Both the position numbers and the translations under genes were made by a program. The notes under the pieces are model-generated. The model was not told the DNA's origin and ran no database searches. It worked only from the letters and a program-made list of their open reading frames with translations. Below are positions 5,350-5,642 of a stretch of DNA of 5,642 bases, one piece after another. The stretch's first letter is position 1. Each line of letters starts with the position of its first letter. The stretch is from an uncultured Eubacteriales bacterium (GTDB taxonomy: Bacteria > Bacillota > Clostridia > Christensenellales > Aristaeellaceae), in assembly GCA_900548125.1 (NCBI GenBank), contig URJN01000154.1, positions 1 to 5,642 of the forward strand, read 5' to 3'.

Positions 5350-5637
5350 TTAACCCTCCTTACGCGGCAACAAAGCCTCTTGATAGCCGATAGCATCTAG
5401 TTTATTTCGCACTTCAGAGTCAAAAATCCTCTTTTTTGCAAAAATTTTTTCTCGAATTTCCTCAAGAACTTCGGGTTTGGCAACCAGATGCTTGATCTTC
5501 TTCTTTTTGGGATTGTCTACCTTTCGCTGACAACCGTTTGCGATGGCAACGTGGTCCTTATCAAGGACGGCCACGACCACGAAGTAATGCCCCGCGTCGC
5601 GTCCGGCTTTGGAAAAGACCACCCGGCCAACTTCCAT
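5350..5637 (-). CDS. KOW domain-containing RNA-binding protein (L14e-like)
   Basis: The protein has 95 residues. EVGRVVFSKAGRDAGHYFVV (2-21) is a KOW motif, the small beta-barrel RNA-binding unit of ribosomal proteins and transcription factors. A basic segment (NPKKKKIKHLVAK, 42-54) and a charged, probably helical tail (55-85) follow. Small KOW proteins of this kind, related to archaeal and eukaryotic L14e, are encoded just before infA in many Firmicutes, usually after secY, adk and map, which would lie outside the window. A role in ribosome assembly or RNA binding is likely, but I know of no settled function. The start is ATG at 5637; only 5 bases precede it, so its ribosome binding site is not visible and a slightly longer N-terminus cannot be excluded. 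The stop overlaps the translation signals of infA. Confidence 0.88.
   Translation of the reverse strand: MEVGRVVFSKAGRDAGHYFVVVAVLDKDHVAIANGCQRKVDNPKKKKIKHLVAKPEVLEEIREKIFAKKRIFDSEVRNKLDAIGYQEALLPRKEG
5355..5361 (-). promoter_or_regulatory. Shine-Dalgarno of infA, inside the KOW gene
   Basis: AAGGAGG on the minus strand forms part of the codons for Lys-Glu-Gly at the end of the KOW protein. It is 8 bases from the TTG start of infA. It decides the start: no ATG or GTG is available between it and the conserved IF1 sequence, and the frame is closed upstream by the KOW stop. Confidence 0.9.
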
Positions 5638-5642
5638 AGGGA

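Noticed and set aside
1..5642. CRISPR arrays, insertion sequences, tRNA or rRNA genes
   Set aside because: I looked on both strands and found no regularly spaced repeats, no transposase-like frame with terminal inverted repeats, and no cloverleaf or rRNA-like sequence.

Overview
The window is the distal part of a bacterial ribosomal-protein supercluster. All supported genes lie on the minus strand, so transcription runs from high to low coordinates. Gene order in that direction is: KOW-domain RNA-binding protein, infA (IF1), rpmJ (L36), rpsM (S13), rpsK (S11), rpsD (S4), rpoA (RNA polymerase alpha), rplQ (L17), a hairpin terminator, a GuaA-like synthetase gene, and a second hairpin terminator. 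The KOW gene before infA, strong AGGAGG-type ribosome binding sites, a zinc-ligand-poor S4 inside the operon and an L17 lengthened by internal insertions all point to Firmicutes, class Clostridia, probably an Oscillospirales/Ruminococcaceae-like gut lineage. The placement below class is an impression from protein similarity, not a computed result.

Region by region. 5642-5097 holds the KOW gene and infA, in the same reading frame and separated only by a stop and one codon; infA must start at TTG. 5096-4983 is rpmJ with a complete zinc motif. 4982-4841 is a 142-base spacer with a perfect 7-bp hairpin, directly upstream of the S13-S11-S4-alpha-L17 block (the classical alpha operon, which in E. 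coli is repressed by S4 through a leader at rpsM). 4840-2442 is the tightly packed rpsM-rpsK-rpsD-rpoA run with gaps of 17-41 bases. 2441-2265 is an unusually long 177-base rpoA-rplQ gap with several small hairpins. 2264-1752 is rplQ, followed by a long hairpin terminator at 1739-1697 that also contains a possible promoter for the next gene. 1652-213 encodes the GuaA-like protein, ended by a terminator at 184-156. Bases 1-155 hold no gene I can support.

The ribosomal part is a conserved transcription-translation module: ribosomal proteins of both subunits, initiation factor IF1 and the polymerase alpha subunit, made together. The unusual element is the 479-residue GuaA homologue. It has the three-part layout of GMP synthetase, but its glutaminase domain lacks the catalytic Cys and His, and the motifs of the synthetase half that hold XMP are deleted or altered. 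The ATP-binding PP-loop (SGGVDS) is intact. It therefore looks like a repurposed ATP-pyrophosphatase of unknown substrate rather than an ordinary guanine nucleotide biosynthesis enzyme, and it is the best candidate here for undescribed biology.
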